64,000 nt of DNA from Parasphingorhabdus cellanae (GTDB taxonomy: Bacteria > Pseudomonadota > Alphaproteobacteria > Sphingomonadales > Sphingomonadaceae), in NCBI RefSeq assembly GCF_017498565.1, contig NZ_CP071794.1, positions 3,338,001-3,402,000 on the forward strand, in the 5' to 3' direction. The notes beneath the pieces are model-generated. The model saw only the letters and a program-made list of their open reading frames with translations. It ran no database searches and was not told the origin of the DNA. Position numbers and translations under genes: made by a program. Every line of letters begins with the position of its first letter. The first letter of the stretch is position 1. Positions 25,252-34,789 of this stretch are shown piece after piece.

Positions 25252-27974
25252 TAAAGGGGCTCCCTGAACCAACTGACCTGAAAGATGCGATGAAGCGCGC
25301 GCAGGACCATGCGCCTTACCTGGGCATGGCCATGGAGGTTCAGCCGGAGCTGACAGCATTGCTGGCGGAAGAGAATTTGAAAGCGGCCCTGGTATTTGTA
25401 AACGAAGCCGGAGCCGGGGCAGAAAATGTCCGCCAGAAACTAAGGCAAGAAAAGCGGGCACTTGCGCTGACATTGGCTGTGGGCGATTTGGCGGGACGGC
25501 TGAGTTTGACCGAAGTTGTTACGCAGCTTTCGGATTTTGCCGATCGCGCGCTGGATGAAGCTTTGGCGGATATTTACGCAACCCGTTATCCGGACGCTGA
25601 TCCCAAGGGCCTGGCGGTCATCGGTCTGGGCAAGCATGGCAGCCGGGAATTGAACTACTCGTCCGACATCGATCCGATCTTCATTTATGACCCTGACAAA
25701 ATACCGATCCGTGGCCGCGAAGAACCGAGCGATGCGGCGCGGCGCGTTGGCCAACAATTGGTAGACGCTCTTAACGCGCGCGACGCGGATGGTTACGTTT
25801 TTCGGGTTGATATGCGGCTGCGGCCTTCACCAGAAGTCAGTCCAGTGGCGCTGCCGGTCGAAGCGGCGATAAGCTATTATGAATCCAGTGCGCTGGCATG
25901 GGAGCAGGCGGCGTTTATACGCTCGCGCTTTGCGGCAGGGGACGGTGATCTCGGGCGCTATTTTCTGGAGACAATCAATCCCTTCATCTGGCGACGTTCT
26001 CTGGACTATGGGGCCATTCGCAATATTGGCGCTGTATCCGTCCAAATCCGCGATCATTATGCTGCGGGGCAGAAATTTGGTCCCGGATATGATCTGAAGC
26101 GCGGACGTGGCGGTATCCGCGAAGCGGAATTTTATGCGCAGATGCACCAATTGATCTTTGGTGGTCGGGAGCCGGCGCTGCGTGCTCCAGCGACGCGGGA
26201 TGCTTTGCGCGAACTGGCCGATGCGGGCCGGATTGATTCAGATAGAGCGACGACTTTAGCTGAATCCTATGAATTGTTCAGAGTGATCGAACATCGCCTG
26301 CAAATGGTCAATGATCAACAAACGCACAGCCTGCCCAGCGACGAGACAGCATTGGACAGGGTCGCCCAACTCCATGGGTTGAACGAGGGGGCTGATTTAC
26401 TAGCCCTGCTGGCCCCAGTCGTAGAAGCCGTCGGCGCGATCTATGACGAGTTAATTGCCTCTGATGACAGCGATGCGCTGCCACAAGCAGATCAGGCGCT
26501 GGAGGCGGCGCTGGAGCAAAGAGGCGTTACACAAGTTGCTAGCGTCGCTGAAAAAATCAAACGCTGGCGCAGCGGCAAGGTGACCGCGCTCAGAAGCGCA
26601 GCGGCGGTGGAATCCTTCGAAGCCGTGCTGCCTGAAATGATCGAAGCCATTGCAGCCTCACCCAATCCGCAACAAGCGCTCATCCGTCTGGACAGCCTGA
26701 TCGACAAGCTGCCCACGGCAATTAATTTTTTCCGCATGCTTGAAGCGCGTCCGGGCCTGCGGGATATGCTTAGCCACATATTGAGCCATGCGCCTGTCTT
26801 GGCAGAGGAGCTGTCTCGCAGGACCGAATTGCTGGAAGGGTTGATCGATACAACCGCATTGGACCTGCCGCCTTCGGTTGACGAGTTAGCCCAGCAATTT
26901 GCGCGGTGTGAAGATGGCGATGATTATCAGATGCTGCTCGACCGCGTTCGCGCGCGTGTCGGGGAGAAGCGTTTTGCACTGGGCACACAGCTGATCGAGT
27001 CCCGCCACGATCCACTGGCTATCGCGGCCGGCTACGCGCGGGTTGCCGAAGCAGCGATCCAGGTGCTGACGGACGCGACGATATCGGAATTTGAAAAGGC
27101 TCATGGCAAGGTCCCCGGCAGCGAAATGTTGATCCTTGCACTCGGCCGATTGGGCGGTGAGGCGCTCACCCATGCTTCGGATCTTGATTTGATCTTTCTT
27201 TTCACCGGCGATCATGGCGCGGAATCAGATGGTCGGCGTCCCTTGGGCGGTACGCAATATTTTAACCGGCTTGCCCAGCGTATGGTTGCTGCGCTTTCCG
27301 TGCCCACGGCCGCGGGGCCGCTTTATGAGGTCGACACCAGACTAAGACCTTCCGGGACACAAGGTCCGATGGCTGTTACCATAGAAAGTTTCTATAAATA
27401 TCAAGCAGAAAGCGCCTGGACTTGGGAGCATATGGCACTAACCAGGGCGCGTCCGGTTTATGGCGGAGCTGAGGCGCGCGAGCAATTGCAGGAGCAGATT
27501 CAAGCGATATTGAAAAAGCAGCGGGAGCCGGAAATCCTTCGCAAAGCCGTGCGAAAAATGCGGCTGGATATTGTCGAGCATAAACCACCAAAAGGACCGC
27601 TCGATACAAAGCTGATGGAAGGCGGGCTGGTCGATTGGGAATTCATCATCCACTTCCTGCAACTTAAAACCGGCGAAGCCTTGCACCCGCAATTAGGGGA
27701 GGCCGCGCGCGGGCTGGTTGCTGGCGGACATCTGGACGAAAATATGGTGGCAGCCCATGAATTGATGACGCGTTTGCTTGTCGCTTTGCGGCTGATGTCA
27801 CCGGACTGCGACTATCCGCCAGAGACGAGCCGCGAGCTGATCGCCAAGGCGGCTGGCCAAGAAAGTTGGGATGCCCTTTTGAACGGGTATGACACGGCCC
27901 GGCAATGCGTTATTGAGGAATGGAATCGGCACCTGCGGCCAGACCCCCATGAAATATTAGGAGACATATTATGA
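25248..27974 (+). CDS. glnE: Glutamine synthetase adenylyltransferase / adenylyl-removing enzyme
   Basis: A 908-residue bifunctional enzyme with two nucleotidyltransferase domains. The N-terminal deadenylylase has [18 protein letters not shown] near residue 130; the C-terminal adenylylase has [20 protein letters not shown] near residue 630. Both keep the GS/GG...DxD catalytic pattern. It controls glutamine synthetase by reversible AMP addition in response to PII. It overlaps tgt and bcp by 4 bases on each side, so translation of all three is coupled. Confidence 0.96.
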   Translation: MIKGLPEPTDLKDAMKRAQDHAPYLGMAMEVQPELTALLAEENLKAALVFVNEAGAGAENVRQKLRQEKRALALTLAVGDLAGRLSLTEVVTQLSDFADRALDEALADIYATRYPDADPKGLAVIGLGKHGSRELNYSSDIDPIFIYDPDKIPIRGREEPSDAARRVGQQLVDALNARDADGYVFRVDMRLRPSPEVSPVALPVEAAISYYESSALAWEQAAFIRSRFAAGDGDLGRYFLETINPFIWRRSLDYGAIRNIGAVSVQIRDHYAAGQKFGPGYDLKRGRGGIREAEFYAQMHQLIFGGREPALRAPATRDALRELADAGRIDSDRATTLAESYELFRVIEHRLQMVNDQQTHSLPSDETALDRVAQLHGLNEGADLLALLAPVVEAVGAIYDELIASDDSDALPQADQALEAALEQRGVTQVASVAEKIKRWRSGKVTALRSAAAVESFEAVLPEMIEAIAASPNPQQALIRLDSLIDKLPTAINFFRMLEARPGLRDMLSHILSHAPVLAEELSRRTELLEGLIDTTALDLPPSVDELAQQFARCEDGDDYQMLLDRVRARVGEKRFALGTQLIESRHDPLAIAAGYARVAEAAIQVLTDATISEFEKAHGKVPGSEMLILALGRLGGEALTHASDLDLIFLFTGDHGAESDGRRPLGGTQYFNRLAQRMVAALSVPTAAGPLYEVDTRLRPSGTQGPMAVTIESFYKYQAESAWTWEHMALTRARPVYGGAEAREQLQEQIQAILKKQREPEILRKAVRKMRLDIVEHKPPKGPLDTKLMEGGLVDWEFIIHFLQLKTGEALHPQLGEAARGLVAGGHLDENMVAAHELMTRLLVALRLMSPDCDYPPETSRELIAKAAGQESWDALLNGYDTARQCVIEEWNRHLRPDPHEILGDIL

Positions 27975-28432
27975 TAGACGTTGGCGAGAAGATGCCTGAC
28001 ATGGACCTGACAGCGCCCGATGGCAGCACGGTGAAATTGTCTGATTATCAAGGCAAGAAACTGGTGCTGTTTTTCTATCCCAAAGCCAGCACCCCGGGAT
28101 GTACCACGGAATCGAAAGACTTTTCTGCGCTGCTGCCGGAGTTTGAAAAGACCGGTGCAGCGGTTCTGGGCATGTCAGCCGATAGCCCGAAGCGCCAACA
28201 GAATTTTATCAACAAACAGGAATTGACCGTTGATATCGCTTCGGATGAAAGCACGGAATTTCTGGAGAAAATCGGTGTGTGGGCCGAAAAGAAAATGTAC
28301 GGCAAAACCTATATGGGCATAATCAGATCCACTTTTCTGATCGGACCGGACGGCAAGGTATTACAGGCTTGGCCAAAAGTGAAGGTCAAGGGGCATGCTG
28401 AAGAAGTGCTGGCCGCCGTTCAGGCCGCTTGA
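27971..28432 (+). CDS. bcp: Thioredoxin-dependent peroxiredoxin (BCP/PrxQ), 1-Cys form
   Basis: A 153-residue peroxiredoxin. FFYPKASTPGCTTESKDF holds the peroxidatic Cys44. In most BCP/PrxQ enzymes the resolving Cys is five residues later (CTTEAC); here that position is Lys49, and Cys44 is the only cysteine in the protein. It should therefore work as a 1-Cys enzyme that needs an external thiol. Start overlaps the glnE stop by 4 bases. Confidence 0.93.
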   Translation: MIDVGEKMPDMDLTAPDGSTVKLSDYQGKKLVLFFYPKASTPGCTTESKDFSALLPEFEKTGAAVLGMSADSPKRQQNFINKQELTVDIASDESTEFLEKIGVWAEKKMYGKTYMGIIRSTFLIGPDGKVLQAWPKVKVKGHAEEVLAAVQAA

Positions 28433-28444
28433 GGCATTCTTGAT

Positions 28445-29254
28445 TTGAACGTCGTAGCACCAATAAAGCCTTCTGCTGGCGAAGCCGTAAGGGCGGTCAT
28501 GATGACGGCAGAACCAGCCGCCAAAGTTATGGCGGCCCGATATGCGACCAGAGAATGGCGAAAGGGCCGGTTGGAGCCTGATTTTGCGGTCGCAATGCCG
28601 GACGTTCCGGCGCGTCCGGATCGCCCGGAATTGTTGCGGCCGGGACAGATGCCGCGGCGCGGCAAGGGTACATCCGTGATCAAACGCATCGCGTTGATCC
28701 ACGCTTTGGCGCATATCGAATTCGTCGCGATTGATTTGGCCTTTGACATGATCGGACGGTTTGGTGCGGAATTTCCACGTGAATTTGCTGATGACTGGTT
28801 CCGTGTCGGTGCAGAGGAAGCGATGCATTTTGTGCTCCTGGATCGGCGGTTGCGCGAGATGGGGAGCTTTTACGGTGATTTGCCAGCCCATGACGGCTTG
28901 TGGGATACCGCCAAAGCAACCGCTCATGACGCCTCCGCCCGGCTGGCGATCGTCCCCATGGTGCTCGAAGCGCGTGGATTGGACATCACGCTTGATACCG
29001 TCGAGCGCTTTAAAGCACAGGGTGATCCTCTCACCGCCAAGGTGCTCAATCGCATCTATCACGACGAAATAAATCACGTATTTTTTGGAACCAAATGGTT
29101 TGAATGGTGTTGTAATAAGCGAAAATGCGATCCTTATCGCCACTGGAAGGACTTGGTAAAAACCCACTTTAGAGGCGGGTTGAAGCCTCCTTTCAACGAC
29201 TCGGCGCGCCTTGCAGCCGGTTTAACCCAGGAATATTATCTTGGTATTGAATAA
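28445..29254 (+). CDS. DUF455 family ferritin-like protein
   Basis: A 269-residue protein. LIHALAHIEFVAIDLAFD, VGAEEAMHFVLLDRRLREMG, and IYHDEINHVFFGTKWF carry Glu and ExxH-type residues of a four-helix ferritin-like di-metal site. The family occurs widely but its reaction is unknown. The N-terminus AGEAVRAVMMTAEPAAKVMA is the conserved DUF455 opening, which supports a start near the TTG at 28445; no better codon is near. It is the last gene of the tgt-glnE-bcp operon, 12 bases after bcp. Confidence 0.83.
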   Translation: MNVVAPIKPSAGEAVRAVMMTAEPAAKVMAARYATREWRKGRLEPDFAVAMPDVPARPDRPELLRPGQMPRRGKGTSVIKRIALIHALAHIEFVAIDLAFDMIGRFGAEFPREFADDWFRVGAEEAMHFVLLDRRLREMGSFYGDLPAHDGLWDTAKATAHDASARLAIVPMVLEARGLDITLDTVERFKAQGDPLTAKVLNRIYHDEINHVFFGTKWFEWCCNKRKCDPYRHWKDLVKTHFRGGLKPPFNDSARLAAGLTQEYYLGIE

Positions 29255-29365
29255 TTAACTAAAATAAACCTACTTCTATCTCCACAGAACGGGGGCAGAC
29301 TTTCTGTCAAAATATATCGAACCAAATTTGTTCTTTGGTTCACAGTAGCAGGACTCGATCAGTTT

Positions 29366-30064
29366 ATGACCGATAGCGTAGTAGGTTTGTTTCAAGGGGT
29401 TGTGAAAAACATCACAACAGTTGCGATTTTAGGATCAGCAATATCTTTTTCCAGCACAGCAGTGGCTTCAGAAGCGGACAGCAGTCTTCCTGTTGACGTA
29501 TTGAAAAGCAAGTCTTCTGATACCGAGAATATTCTTGGTGAAGCTGATCCAGCTTTTCGTCTTCTGTTTAATAATTGGTCTGGACAGGGAAAGAAAGCCC
29601 CAGTCAAACTAACCATTCCGTCTCGCAAACCCGTTGAAAATTACAGATTGACCAGCTCTTACGGTTTCCGGTCGGATCCTTTTAAAGGCCGCCGCGCCCG
29701 TCATAAGGGTATCGATATGGCTGGTCCTGTCGGCACCCCCATTTACGCAACCGCAGACGGCATCGTCGGACGGTCTCAATGGGTTCGTGGTTATGGCAAT
29801 TATATCGAAATCAACCATGGCAACGAGATCCAAACGCGCTACGGTCACATGTCGCGCTTGAACGTAAAAGCTAATGCACGCGTTAAAAGTGGCGACTTGA
29901 TTGGTTTTATGGGCTCCACTGGCCGCTCAACGGGTAGTCATCTTCATTATGAAGTGCGTATTGCCGGCGAAGCAGTCAATCCAGTGCCATTCATGCAATC
30001 CAACGATTTTCTTCTAGCTCAAAAAGTGACTCCTGGTGTTGCATTAGGCGGTCCCGCTGAATAG
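29366..30064 (+). CDS. M23-family peptidoglycan endopeptidase (LytM domain)
   Basis: A 232-residue exported protein. The signal segment covers residues 1-35 (cut near AVASEA). The M23 domain covers residues 90-215, with zinc ligands in RHKGIDMAGPVGTPI (HxxxD) and SHLHYEV (HxH). The complete ligand set suggests an active endopeptidase and not a NlpD/EnvC-type activator. A clear terminator follows 35 bases after the stop. Confidence 0.9.
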   Translation: MTDSVVGLFQGVVKNITTVAILGSAISFSSTAVASEADSSLPVDVLKSKSSDTENILGEADPAFRLLFNNWSGQGKKAPVKLTIPSRKPVENYRLTSSYGFRSDPFKGRRARHKGIDMAGPVGTPIYATADGIVGRSQWVRGYGNYIEINHGNEIQTRYGHMSRLNVKANARVKSGDLIGFMGSTGRSTGSHLHYEVRIAGEAVNPVPFMQSNDFLLAQKVTPGVALGGPAE

Positions 30065-30098
30065 CACTCAGAAACGAAATACCTTTGGGAGAGGGTGC

Positions 30099-30141
30099 AA
30101 AAAAGGGCTGGTAATGCTGAGACGCTTACCAGCCCTTTTTT
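30099..30141 (+). terminator. Rho-independent terminator after the M23 peptidase gene
   Basis: AAAAAAGGGCTGGTAA (30099-30114) and TTACCAGCCCTTTTTT (30126-30141) pair perfectly over 16 bases with an 11-base loop. The T-run lies at the 3' side on the plus strand. The A-run at the other end could allow action on the minus strand as well. Confidence 0.9.
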
Positions 30142-30217
30142 ATGATTGACTAGATTATTAGCTGTTTTTCGCTCAGCTTCTTTTGACACTTTGCTATACA
30201 ATCCCTATCTTAAATAT

Positions 30218-30580
30218 ATGAACGAGTCCGCTCAAACTGCTGATCATAATTCAGGTGAAGATATCATTCTGACCCCTAACGCTGCGAAACGTGTAGCCGC
30301 CATTGCTGAAAAGCAAGCTAAGCCAGCGATATTACGCTTGGCCGTGGAGGGTGGGGGATGTTCTGGCTTTCAATATCGGTTTGGATTGGCCGAAGAGGTT
30401 GAGTCAGATGATATTGCCGTGAAGGAATCTGGTGTAACGTTGGTTGTCGATGAAATCAGCTTGGATCTTGTTCGCGGAAGCGCCGTCGATTTCGTTGAAT
30501 CTCTCGGCGGCAGTGCATTTCAAGTGACCAATCCCAACGCCGCATCCGGCTGTGGTTGCGGTTCCAGCTTCTCCGTCTGA
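30218..30580 (+). CDS. erpA: Iron-sulfur cluster insertion protein ErpA (A-type carrier)
   Basis: A 120-residue A-type carrier. The three cluster cysteines are in VEGGGCSGFQYRF and ASGCGCGSSF. The spacing CSGFQY...CGCG fits ErpA/IscA. It delivers [4Fe-4S] or [2Fe-2S] clusters to target enzymes. I start at the ATG at 30218; an open frame 24 codons upstream has no family character. It is followed closely by xth. Confidence 0.92.
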   Translation: MNESAQTADHNSGEDIILTPNAAKRVAAIAEKQAKPAILRLAVEGGGCSGFQYRFGLAEEVESDDIAVKESGVTLVVDEISLDLVRGSAVDFVESLGGSAFQVTNPNAASGCGCGSSFSV

Positions 30581-30591
30581 TCGCAGCATTG

Positions 30592-31380
30592 GTGAGAATA
30601 GCCAGTTTCAACATTAACGGTATAAAGGCGCGCTTGCCGCGTCTGCTGGAATGGCTCGAAGAGACCAAGCCAGATGTCGCCTGTCTACAGGAAATCAAAA
30701 CCCAAGATGAGGGCTTCCCTGCCGCTGAATTTGAAAAAATTGGCTATGGCGCGATTTGGCACGGGCAGAAAAGCTTCAACGGCGTTGCGATCCTGACAAA
30801 GGATCAAGAACCCGAAGAAACCAAGCGAGGCCTCGATGGAGAGCCAGAGGATGAACATAGTCGCTATCTGGAAGCCAATGTTAAGAGTGCGGATGGCAAG
30901 ACTGTGCGGGTGGCGAGTATCTATCTGCCTAATGGTAATCCACAGCCTGGACCCAAATTTGATTTTAAACTGCGTTGGATGAAACGTCTGCGCAATCGGG
31001 CGACAGAAATCTGGCAAAACGAAGTTCCGGCAGTATTGGCAGGTGACTATAACGTCATTCCGCGCGATAATGATGTTTTTTCGGTCAAGGCGATGGAGAG
31101 CGACGCTCTTATGCAACCGGAAAGTCGGCAAGCTTATCAGCGCATTCTTAATGATGGTTGGACCGATGCTCTTGGCGTGAGTTATCCCGCTGGTAAGATC
31201 TGGACCTATTGGGACTATCGCAGCGGCGGTTGGCAGCGGGATCAGGGTTTTCGAATAGACCATTTGTTACTTAGCCCATTGGCGGCCGACCAGTTAAACC
31301 GCTGCGGTGTCGATAAAGAGCATCGCGGGCGCGAAAAAGCGAGTGATCACGCTCCGACATGGGTTGAGCTAAACTTCTGA
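30592..31380 (+). CDS. xth: Exodeoxyribonuclease III / AP endonuclease
   Basis: A 262-residue XthA-type nuclease. RIASFNINGIKARLPRLLEW, CLQEIKTQ (metal-binding Glu), AGDYNVIPRD, TYWDYRSGGW, and KASDHAPTWVEL (catalytic His) are the standard blocks. It cleaves DNA at abasic sites and trims 3' ends. The start is GTG at 30592, where the protein aligns with the family; a TTG one codon earlier is possible. It shares one base with the downstream hydrolase (TGATG). Confidence 0.95.
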   Translation: MRIASFNINGIKARLPRLLEWLEETKPDVACLQEIKTQDEGFPAAEFEKIGYGAIWHGQKSFNGVAILTKDQEPEETKRGLDGEPEDEHSRYLEANVKSADGKTVRVASIYLPNGNPQPGPKFDFKLRWMKRLRNRATEIWQNEVPAVLAGDYNVIPRDNDVFSVKAMESDALMQPESRQAYQRILNDGWTDALGVSYPAGKIWTYWDYRSGGWQRDQGFRIDHLLLSPLAADQLNRCGVDKEHRGREKASDHAPTWVELNF

Positions 31381-32198
31381 TGCGATCTATATTGCTAAGT
31401 CTGGTTTTTGCCGCTGGACTTTATATTTTACTCGTTGCGCTTGCGTATAGTTTTCAGCGCAGTCTACTCTATTTCCCTGATCAACATATATCGTCCGATG
31501 AAGAACTGGCTAGTGCCGGTTTCAAACCGATCAAAATTATCACGCAGAATTCGGGCAAGCTCACGTCTTTATGGCGTGCACCGGCCGATCCAACAAAACC
31601 CATAATCATTCATTTCCACGGCAATGGCGGCTCGTTGGCTGTCCGGCTACCCATCTATGAAGCCATGGCACAAGATGGCGCAGGTGTGCTGGCCGTCGGC
31701 TACCCTGGATATGGCGGAAACCCTGGATCACCGAGTGAGGAAGTATTTTATGAGGCGGCACAGGCCAATTACGATTGGTTGACCGCGTCGGGCCATAGGC
31801 CTGGCCGCATTGTGATCGTAGCACAGTCGCTTGGAACAGGTGTTGCCACTTGGCTCGCTTCGCATAATGACGCAGCAGGTTTAATACTGGAAGCCGCTTA
31901 CACGGGAATGGATGACATGGCGCAGCGGCAATTTCCGATCTTGCCAGCTAAGAGCCTCATCAAGGATCGTTACCGGTCAATTGAACGGATTGATCAGATC
32001 AATATGCCGTTAAGTTGGATTCATGGTACCAATGATGAATTGATACCTTTTGCCATGGGGCAGAAGCTATTTGACGCAGCAACAGAGCCAAAAATAGCGC
32101 ATCCGGTGGAAAATGGCGGACATAACGATCTTTGGATGCGCGGGGTTGGTGCGTTAGTAAGAACCGATGCACAACGCTTTATATCCTCTGAAAAGTGA
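31380..32198 (+). CDS. Membrane-anchored alpha/beta hydrolase (BEM46/ABHD13-like)
   Basis: A 272-residue hydrolase with an N-terminal membrane segment (residues 5-24). IIHFHGNGGS is the oxyanion turn, VAQSLGTGVA holds the nucleophile Ser in AxSxG form (first Gly replaced by Ala), and HGTNDELIPF and GGHNDL supply the acid and the His. The domain probably faces the periplasm. The substrate is unknown. It is coupled to xth by a 1-base overlap. Confidence 0.82.
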   Translation: MRSILLSLVFAAGLYILLVALAYSFQRSLLYFPDQHISSDEELASAGFKPIKIITQNSGKLTSLWRAPADPTKPIIIHFHGNGGSLAVRLPIYEAMAQDGAGVLAVGYPGYGGNPGSPSEEVFYEAAQANYDWLTASGHRPGRIVIVAQSLGTGVATWLASHNDAAGLILEAAYTGMDDMAQRQFPILPAKSLIKDRYRSIERIDQINMPLSWIHGTNDELIPFAMGQKLFDAATEPKIAHPVENGGHNDLWMRGVGALVRTDAQRFISSEK

Positions 32199-32203
32199 TT
32201 TTG

Positions 32204-33361
32204 TTAAGGAGCTGGACTTTCCTGCCATTTGCGTAGCATATTATAGGCAATAGCGCTGGCTGGTCCATCGCCGGTTAGTGCGACAGACGCATATTGACGA
32301 GACACCGGGTCTATCATCACAAACGCCTTGATTCCAGGCATGCCGCCTGCATGACCAATCCATATCGCAGGTTTGCCATCCGGTCCTGGCGCTTCCATAG
32401 CCATGATCCCGAGGCCGTAATATGTCTTTTTATCGAACATCGGATAAAGCGTTTTCAGCATTTGGTCGCGTGTCTCTTTCATAACCAAATCACCGTTCAA
32501 AAAGGCCCGCCAGAACCGAATCATATCCGATGATGTCGCAGCGATTGGGCCAGCAGGGCCGGGAGTCCGGATATCGGATTTCTGATCGTCGCTCGGCCGT
32601 GGTGTGGCAACATCCGATATATCGCCATCAATCTCTAGCATGCGGCTGCTCTTTAACCCGATCCTGTCAAAAATCTGGGCCTTAAAAATTTGCTGCAAAG
32701 GCTGCCCATAAACCTGTTCTGCAATTTCGCCTAACAATAGGTATCCTGTATTTGAATATCGCCAACGTTTTCCCGGACAAAAAAGCGGCCCGCGCGCGTT
32801 GAGGATTTTGATATTATCTTTCAAGCTCAATGTATGCTGATTGTTTTTGATGACAGTCGGATCTTCGCTAGTGTTGTACAGGCCCGAAGTGTGGTTCAGC
32901 AACATTCTGACCGTGATCAAATCGCCATTGGGTATGTTTTTGGTCCATTTCGATATTGTGTCATCAAGCGATAGGTCCCCTTTTTCGATCAGCTGCATGA
33001 TCACTACCGCAGTAAAGCTTTTGCCGACGCTTGCCCAATAGTGAAGCTTTTCGGCGTCCTCTAAGCCTTGAGTTTCTGTCCAGATTAAGCCGTCTTGATT
33101 AGCCAAAGCAACGGTCAAGCTGACGGCTTTGGATTTCTCATACATATCCGCGAATAGTGCGGACAGGTCACCCGTCGATGATGTTTGTTGCTTTATTGCC
33201 GACGAAGCGTCGTCCGAGACAGTAACCGAAATTGGCGTCGGTCCGAAGTAGGGTACTCCCGCGGCGCATCTTTTTTGGGATACGGCCTCTGCCCCGTGAA
33301 TGGGCAGTGCCATCAAGGCGAAGACAAAGACAAAGCGGAAAAGGGAGTTACCGACAGTCAT
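32204..33361 (-). CDS. Secreted serine hydrolase, beta-lactamase/class C family
   Basis: A 385-residue exported protein with signal peptide MTVGNSLFRFVFVFALMALP and a likely cut after AEA. Active-site motifs are SVGK (SxxK), YSN (YxN), and HAG (HxG), as in class C beta-lactamases and D-alanyl-D-alanine carboxypeptidase/esterase relatives. The fold includes no clue to substrate. I start at the ATG at 33361, five codons inside the longest frame, because the signal peptide begins there. It converges with the preceding hydrolase. Confidence 0.85.
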   Translation of the reverse strand: MTVGNSLFRFVFVFALMALPIHGAEAVSQKRCAAGVPYFGPTPISVTVSDDASSAIKQQTSSTGDLSALFADMYEKSKAVSLTVALANQDGLIWTETQGLEDAEKLHYWASVGKSFTAVVIMQLIEKGDLSLDDTISKWTKNIPNGDLITVRMLLNHTSGLYNTSEDPTVIKNNQHTLSLKDNIKILNARGPLFCPGKRWRYSNTGYLLLGEIAEQVYGQPLQQIFKAQIFDRIGLKSSRMLEIDGDISDVATPRPSDDQKSDIRTPGPAGPIAATSSDMIRFWRAFLNGDLVMKETRDQMLKTLYPMFDKKTYYGLGIMAMEAPGPDGKPAIWIGHAGGMPGIKAFVMIDPVSRQYASVALTGDGPASAIAYNMLRKWQESPAP

Positions 33362-33443
33362 ATCATTTTCTCGCAAATAAGCTCAGTGACAAGGTATTCG
33401 AGAGTTAATAATGTCAGAGTGAAAGGGATATGAACAGTATGGT

Positions 33444-34634
33444 TCAAATAGCTTTTTCGTAAAGGGTATAGACCCGGTTGATTTTGGACTCGATGGCATC
33501 GGCAATTGCCACCATCCCTTGGTTATCATCCAACACCCAACCCAATTCACCGCGGGTGGCGCCATATTTTGCGACGGCTTCGCGGCGGATATATTCGATC
33601 ATCATAAAGGCCATCTGGCTGGCCATCCGGCTGCCCTGCAATTCCTTGATCACACCCATTAACGGTACGCGCATCGTCGGGGATTTTGGAAATTTCAACC
33701 ACCAGAGCAATTTGGCCCAGTTAAACGGAAGCAGGTTGCCGTTCATATCCTTGGTTCGGTCATTGAGGTCAGGCAGCGTCATCATGAAGGCCACCGGCTT
33801 GCCTTCCAATTCAGCAATCATGATCAAATCTTCATATACGATCGGTTTTAGTTTTATGCCAACATGATCAATCTCGTGGTCAGTCAACGGAACAAATCCC
33901 CAATTGTCCGACCATGCATCATTGAGGATATTCATGATAATTTTGGCATCGCGATCAAAATGAGACTTGTCGACTTTTCGCAGCTTCAGCTTGCTGCTGC
34001 GTTCTCCTGATTTGACGATCCGGTCTATCAACGGTGGCAGGTCCTTATCAATAGGAAGATCATAGGTGATAAGCTCTTTGACGCTTTTATAGCCGCCGCG
34101 TTCAATCCAGCCTTGATACTCCTGCTTGTGATGACCCATCATTACGGTTGGGCTGTGATCATGGCCGGTAGTTAGCAAACCGGGTTCGTCCCAAACAGAT
34201 AAACTTAGCGGCGCGATGACACGGTGCATGCCTTGTTTTTTCAGCCAGTTTTCAGCTTCAATTATCAATGCCTTCGCAGCCGCTTCATTAGCGGCCTCCA
34301 ATAAACCCCAGTTGCCGGTGCCAGGGCCCAAGCCCTTCTCCACGGGCTGTTCTAACGCCAGATGATCTACATGCGCGCTAATTCTGCCTATGGTCTGACC
34401 ATCTTCTTCAGCCAGAAAAAGCTGCACCGTAGCATGCTCAAAAAATGGGTTTTTCTTCGGGTTAAGTAGCGCATAAGCTTCTGATTTTAATGGCGGTACC
34501 CAGTGGGGATCGTGAGCGTATAAACGATAGACCAGCTCGACAAATTCCTTGAGCTGGGCCTTGGTCGTTACCGGTTTTATGACTATATGCGATGACACTG
34601 TAGTTATTTGCACCTTTTTAGCGGTTATTTGCAC
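33444..34634 (-). CDS. GNAT-like N-acyltransferase, candidate bacterial ceramide synthase (bCerS-like)
   Basis: A 396-residue protein. Its N-terminus (FVELVYRLYAHDPHWVPPLK) and C-terminus (GELGWVLDDNQGMVAIADAI) match the large GNAT-like family once annotated as dATP pyrophosphohydrolase-like. In Caulobacter a member of this family, encoded at one end of the sphingolipid locus, is the ceramide synthase that N-acylates the sphingoid base. The same location here (9 kb from spt, inside one island) supports the role, but equivalence is inferred. The start is uncertain: GTG occurs at 34634, 34613 and 34598. Confidence 0.72.
   Translation of the reverse strand: MQITAKKVQITTVSSHIVIKPVTTKAQLKEFVELVYRLYAHDPHWVPPLKSEAYALLNPKKNPFFEHATVQLFLAEEDGQTIGRISAHVDHLALEQPVEKGLGPGTGNWGLLEAANEAAAKALIIEAENWLKKQGMHRVIAPLSLSVWDEPGLLTTGHDHSPTVMMGHHKQEYQGWIERGGYKSVKELITYDLPIDKDLPPLIDRIVKSGERSSKLKLRKVDKSHFDRDAKIIMNILNDAWSDNWGFVPLTDHEIDHVGIKLKPIVYEDLIMIAELEGKPVAFMMTLPDLNDRTKDMNGNLLPFNWAKLLWWLKFPKSPTMRVPLMGVIKELQGSRMASQMAFMMIEYIRREAVAKYGATRGELGWVLDDNQGMVAIADAIESKINRVYTLYEKAI
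34603..34634. repeat. Two 11-base direct repeats at the bCerS-like start
   Basis: GTTATTTGCAC occurs at 34603-34613 and 34624-34634 on the plus strand, 21 bases apart, two turns of the helix. They cover the start region of the bCerS-like gene and lie in the control region shared with the divergent desaturase-like gene. They could be an operator, or simply repeated N-terminal codons if the longest start is used. Confidence 0.4.
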
Positions 34635-34789
34635 TTAGCTTTGCCAAGCTGTGGCGCTAATCAGGTTGATATGTCAAGCGCTTGGCCGCACCTCAGCGGT
34701 GTCATAGGTCAGCGTGAGAAACCATAGCAATGCCATCATCTCGCCATGATGTCCTGCTGTAGGCACCAAAAATAGTAAGACAGGTATTT

